Assembly: GCA_000697335.1 (NCBI GenBank)
Contig: JNEM01012004.1
Span: 1-32,879, forward strand
Source of the DNA: Conidiobolus incongruus B7586
Taxonomy: Eukaryota > Entomophthoromycota > Entomophthoromycetes > Entomophthorales > Conidiobolaceae
Direction: 5' to 3'
Length of the DNA stretch: 32,879 nt
The position numbers and the translations under genes are program-made. Positions 32,046 to 32,879 of the stretch are shown piece after piece. The notes under the pieces were generated by a model. That model had not been told where the DNA came from. It saw only the letters and a list, made by a program, of their open reading frames with translations, and did no database searches. Numbering within the stretch: the first letter of the stretch is position 1; each line of letters opens with the position of its first letter.

Positions 32046-32879
32046 AAATTCTGAAGTTATAAAATTCTATTTTAAATATAAAAAGTAATATCAAGCTCTA
32101 AAGTTTAAAAACTTAAACCCTTTTTCAATTTATTTTTAATATATTTTAATATTCTAAAACTAGAAATATTATTCTTATTTATAAAAGCTAAGAAATAATC
32201 CTTATAAAAAAGTTGATAAATTTAAATATATTATTTTCTTAAAATAAAATATCATATTTAAAATAGCAAAATATTTAGTATTGGATTGCCTTTCCTTTTT
32301 CTTATTAAAAATACTTTTAGCAAAAAAGTGCTATAAGATTTCATTATAAATTATTTAATAAATATTAGTTGAAACAAAGAATTAATTCAATTTAATATTT
32401 ATTAATCAAAAGTTATTTAATTCTCAATATTACATATAAAATATTAAAATAAAGTTTGAATAAGTTTACATTTATACTGAATACTGAATTAAAAAATAAA
32501 ATATATCATTTATATATTATAGATTTATAATATATTCTCAAAATTAAAATATTAGAAATAAAAATAGTTAATAAATCCAACTAGTACATATATCATTTTT
32601 ATTGATTTTTATAAGCTTGATAGTGATTTTTGTTAATATAAATATTAATATTAAAGATTTTTTTAAATTTATAAAAACAAATTTTAATATATTAAAGATA
32701 ATTGATGAAAATTAATTATATTATATAATATTATATTATATTACATTTTGATATTTGTTAATTTAATTTTTATTTAACTATATTTAATAAAAATATCAAC
32801 GTTTTGATACTAATATCATTCTATTTATATTACACTTGTAAAATACATTAGTTTATAAATATCTATTAAAAATTTTAAA
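32046..32879. other. AT-rich DNA to the window end
   Basis: Very AT-rich. No feature was recognised. Confidence 0.5.

Noticed and set aside
1-32879. CRISPR arrays, bacterial operons or ribosome binding sites
   Set aside because: No regularly spaced direct repeats were found, and gene structure, tRNA and promoters are eukaryotic.

Overview
The window is very AT-rich eukaryotic DNA with short, mostly intronless genes, TATA boxes about 50-80 bp before the start codons, one intact nuclear tRNA gene, an N-terminal secretion signal on most proteins and a rhodopsin-like seven-helix receptor. Together with the Rhizomucor-type class 3 lipase, this suggests an early-diverging terrestrial fungus. An entomophthoralean such as Conidiobolus would fit, because that group has AT-rich genomes and many class A-like receptors. 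The taxonomic placement is inference; no marker gene is present.

Layout. Positions 1-7200 hold a lipase neighbourhood: a decayed class 3 lipase (about 1405-2359) and an intact, secreted, single-exon paralogue (5567-6559), both on the plus strand. Positions 7280-8180 hold a possible short or broken gene start and a 329-bp solo-LTR-like segment flanked by GTAT. A seven-transmembrane receptor lies on the minus strand at 10299-11255. From 14.8 kb to 30.7 kb a tandem, co-oriented family of eight small secreted proteins fills the right half (called A-H here), broken only by a tRNA-Lys(UUU) gene on the minus strand and by two diverged copies of a roughly 430-bp repeat. A decayed, leucine-rich coding relic may lie at about 31.1-32.05 kb. 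Long AT-rich stretches separate the genes, and I see nothing supportable in most of them.

The main discovery candidate is the eight-gene family. Each full-length member has a signal peptide, an Arg-Arg site at residues 31-32, a polar module, a second Arg-Arg site at about residues 86-88, and a second module that aligns without gaps to the first over about 25 residues. The predicted mature proteins contain no cysteine and are rich in Gly, Asn, Ser and Gln. This looks like a kexin-processed precursor that releases two related peptides, comparable in layout (not in recognisable sequence) to fungal Kex2-processed repeat proteins such as the Ustilago repellent Rep1. The array shows active sequence exchange. 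Genes G and H share 406 identical bases inside the coding region but have unrelated flanks. Gene A joins a B-like first half to an F-like second half. Gene C has lost the first module and D most of the second.

I do not recognise the eight-gene family from any named protein family, and its function is unknown.
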